A DNA stretch of 64,000 nt from Pseudogulbenkiania sp. MAI-1 (GTDB lineage: Bacteria; Pseudomonadota; Gammaproteobacteria; Burkholderiales; Chromobacteriaceae): the NCBI RefSeq assembly GCF_000527175.1, contig NZ_AZUR01000001.1:2084501-2148500 (forward strand), in the 5' to 3' direction. The position numbers and the translations under genes are program-made. Positions within the stretch are counted from its first letter, which is position 1. Each line of letters begins with the position of its first letter. Shown piece after piece: positions 62,744 to 64,000 of the stretch. The notes beneath the pieces are model-generated. The model was not told the origin of the DNA, did no database searches, and saw only the letters and a program-made list of their open reading frames with translations.

Positions 62744-63241
62744 ATGGACTACAAGAAAAACAGCATGAGCCGGATCGCCGACAAGGCGGCCCGGCTTCCC
62801 GAGGGGCTACGCAGCTTCGTCTTGACCCGCCTGTTCGGCCGGCTGGTTCCGTTCCTGGGAACCGCCGGCCTGTGTTTCGAGGCGGTCGGTCACGAACGGC
62901 TGACCGTCTCGCTGCAGAATCGCCGCAAGGTGCAGAACCACATCAAGGGAGTGCACGCGGCGGCAATGGCGCTGCTGGCCGAAACGGCCAGCGGTTTCGT
63001 GGTCGGCATGAACGTGCCGGACAGCAAGCTGATGCTGCTCAAGTCGATGCATGTCGACTACCTCAAGCGCGCCCAGGGCAGCATGAAGGCCACCGCCACG
63101 CTCACGCCGCACCAGATCAGCCGCATGCACGAGGAAGACAAGGGTGATGTCGCGGTCGAGGTGGTGGTGACGGACGAATCCGGCGAATCCCCCATCCGCT
63201 GCGAAATGATCTGGGCCTGGGTGCCCAAGAAACGGGACTGA
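62744..63241 (+). CDS. DUF4442 hot-dog thioesterase-like protein
   Basis: 165 residues with the DUF4442 hot-dog pattern: LFGRLVPFLGTAGLCFEAV, NRRKVQNHIKGVHAAAMALLAE (the HIKGVHA turn in place of HGG) and KSMHVDYLKRAQGSMKATA, then a C-terminal strand EMIWAWVPK. Such proteins are probable acyl-CoA thioesterases. GAGGAAA sits before the ATG. It lies between the TetR gene and the enoyl-CoA hydratase gene and may release acyl chains from CoA in the same pathway. Confidence 0.88.
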   Translation: MDYKKNSMSRIADKAARLPEGLRSFVLTRLFGRLVPFLGTAGLCFEAVGHERLTVSLQNRRKVQNHIKGVHAAAMALLAETASGFVVGMNVPDSKLMLLKSMHVDYLKRAQGSMKATATLTPHQISRMHEEDKGDVAVEVVVTDESGESPIRCEMIWAWVPKKRD

Positions 63242-63252
63242 GGAGAGGCGAC

Positions 63253-64000
63253 ATGGATTTTGACACCTTGGCCGTGTCCGTCGACGGACACGTCGCGCAC
63301 GTCCGCTTCAACCGCCCGGACAAAGCCAATGCCCTGAACGAAGCCATGTGGCGGGAGCTCGCCGACGCCATGGAATGGTGCGATGCCGAGCCCGCCGTCA
63401 GGGCCGTCATCCTTTCCGGGGAAGGGCGGCATTTCTGCTCCGGCATCGATCTGACCATGCTACTGGGCGTGCAGCAGGCGATACAGGACCGCTGCGAAGC
63501 CCGCAAACGGGAGAAGCTCAGAACGTTGATCCTGCGCCTGCAAGCGTCCGTGACGAGCCTCGAGCGCTGCCGCAAACCGGTCATCGCCGCGATTCACGGC
63601 GCCTGCCTGGGTGGCGGGCTGGATATTGCCTTGGCGGCCGACATCCGCCTAGCCTCCGCCGACGCCGTGTTCGGCGTCAAGGAAGTCGACATCGGCATCG
63701 TGGCGGACGTCGGCACCCTGCAGCGTCTGCCCACCGTAGTGGGCGAGGGCATGGCAAGAGAAATGGCCATGACGGGGCGGGAACTGAAGGCCCAGGAGGC
63801 CCGGGATATCCGGCTGGTCAATCGGGTCTTGCCGGATCAGGCCGCTCTGCTGAACGAAGCGTTTGCCCTGGCTCGACAGATCGCAGAGAAATCCCCATTG
63901 GCCATCCGCGGCACCAAGGAAGTGATGAACTTCAGCCGCGACCACTCGGTGGCCGACGGCTTGAACTATGTCGCCACCTGGAACGCGGCCATGCTGCTCT
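63253..64000 (+). CDS. Enoyl-CoA hydratase/isomerase (crotonase), 3' end beyond window
   Basis: Starts at ATG 63253 with AGGAGAGG upstream and is open to the right edge (249 codons). FNRPDKANALNEAMWRELAD, the oxyanion loop HFCSGIDLTMLL, HGACLGGGLDIALAADI and KEVDIGIVADVGTLQRLPTV are crotonase features; the residue after GGGLD and the Asp of GIVADVGTLQRLP fit the delta(3,5)-delta(2,4)-dienoyl-CoA isomerase-like subgroup (ECH1/MenB-type Asp) as much as a hydratase. It is the third gene under the TetR operator. Only the last 10-20 residues seem to be missing. Confidence 0.92.
   Translation, partial: MDFDTLAVSVDGHVAHVRFNRPDKANALNEAMWRELADAMEWCDAEPAVRAVILSGEGRHFCSGIDLTMLLGVQQAIQDRCEARKREKLRTLILRLQASVTSLERCRKPVIAAIHGACLGGGLDIALAADIRLASADAVFGVKEVDIGIVADVGTLQRLPTVVGEGMAREMAMTGRELKAQEARDIRLVNRVLPDQAALLNEAFALARQIAEKSPLAIRGTKEVMNFSRDHSVADGLNYVATWNAAMLL

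Overview
The window is high-GC DNA (Shadow frames are open for kilobases on both strands) from a Gram-negative betaproteobacterium. The protein set (NhaR-type regulator, malate synthase G, fused chorismate mutase/prephenate dehydratase followed by LOG, ElbB and DAHP synthase, dapF-DUF484 pair, SUF operon with its own Rrf2 repressor, YdbH/YnbE/YdbL) fits the order Neisseriales (Chromobacterium / Pseudogulbenkiania relatives). That placement is an inference from gene content and protein style, not from a marker alignment.

Left part (1-34.4 kb) is ordinary chromosome. It runs from a partial TerC membrane protein, HtpX protease and an NhaR-type regulator through a DUF2339 membrane protein and an ArsR-controlled MFS/PlsC fusion to a PAS hybrid kinase with an OmpR-type regulator. 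A fatty-acid beta-oxidation block follows: acyl-CoA ligase, EtfBA, acyl-CoA dehydrogenase, ETF-ubiquinone oxidoreductase, 3-hydroxyacyl-CoA dehydrogenase and enoyl-CoA hydratase, then an acetate permease. No thiolase is in the block. Convergent to it lies an eight-gene, tightly overlapped suf operon (Rrf2 regulator, sufB, C, D, S, U, a SufT-like gene and a Rieske ferredoxin) with an IscR-like palindrome at its promoter. Then come ydbH-ynbE-ydbL (intermembrane lipid bridge), glcB and its divergent LysR gene. glcB carries a perfect in-frame 69-bp tandem duplication.

Central part (34.4-47.0 kb) is accessory DNA ending at a tRNA-Thr gene. Its core is a nine-gene, single-strand cluster (45962 down to 36153) that I cannot match to any described system: two tandem paralogous acidic/basic proteins, a HExxH metallopeptidase-like protein, two large or medium helical proteins, a coiled-coil protein, a small protein with a PD-(D/E)xK-like residue pattern, and a DUF4438-like protein. 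A good sigma70-type promoter precedes it, and directly upstream of that promoter sit seven tandem 14-bp repeats. XRE and LuxR regulators lie at its far end; an IS-end-like relic, a truncated phage-like gene pair and direct repeats lie between it and tRNA-Thr. This is the best candidate for an undescribed system here.

Right part (47.1-64 kb) is again core: a secreted lysine-rich histone-H1-like protein, an amino-acid ABC binding protein and permease (no ATPase), gyrA coupled to two hot-dog thioesterases and serC, an MFS transporter, a methyltransferase remnant, pheA, LOG, elbB, DAHP synthase, OsmC, then dapF-DUF484 on the other strand and a TetR-controlled DUF4442/enoyl-CoA hydratase set that runs off the end. 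serC, pheA and the DAHP synthase put serine and aromatic amino-acid synthesis in one stretch.
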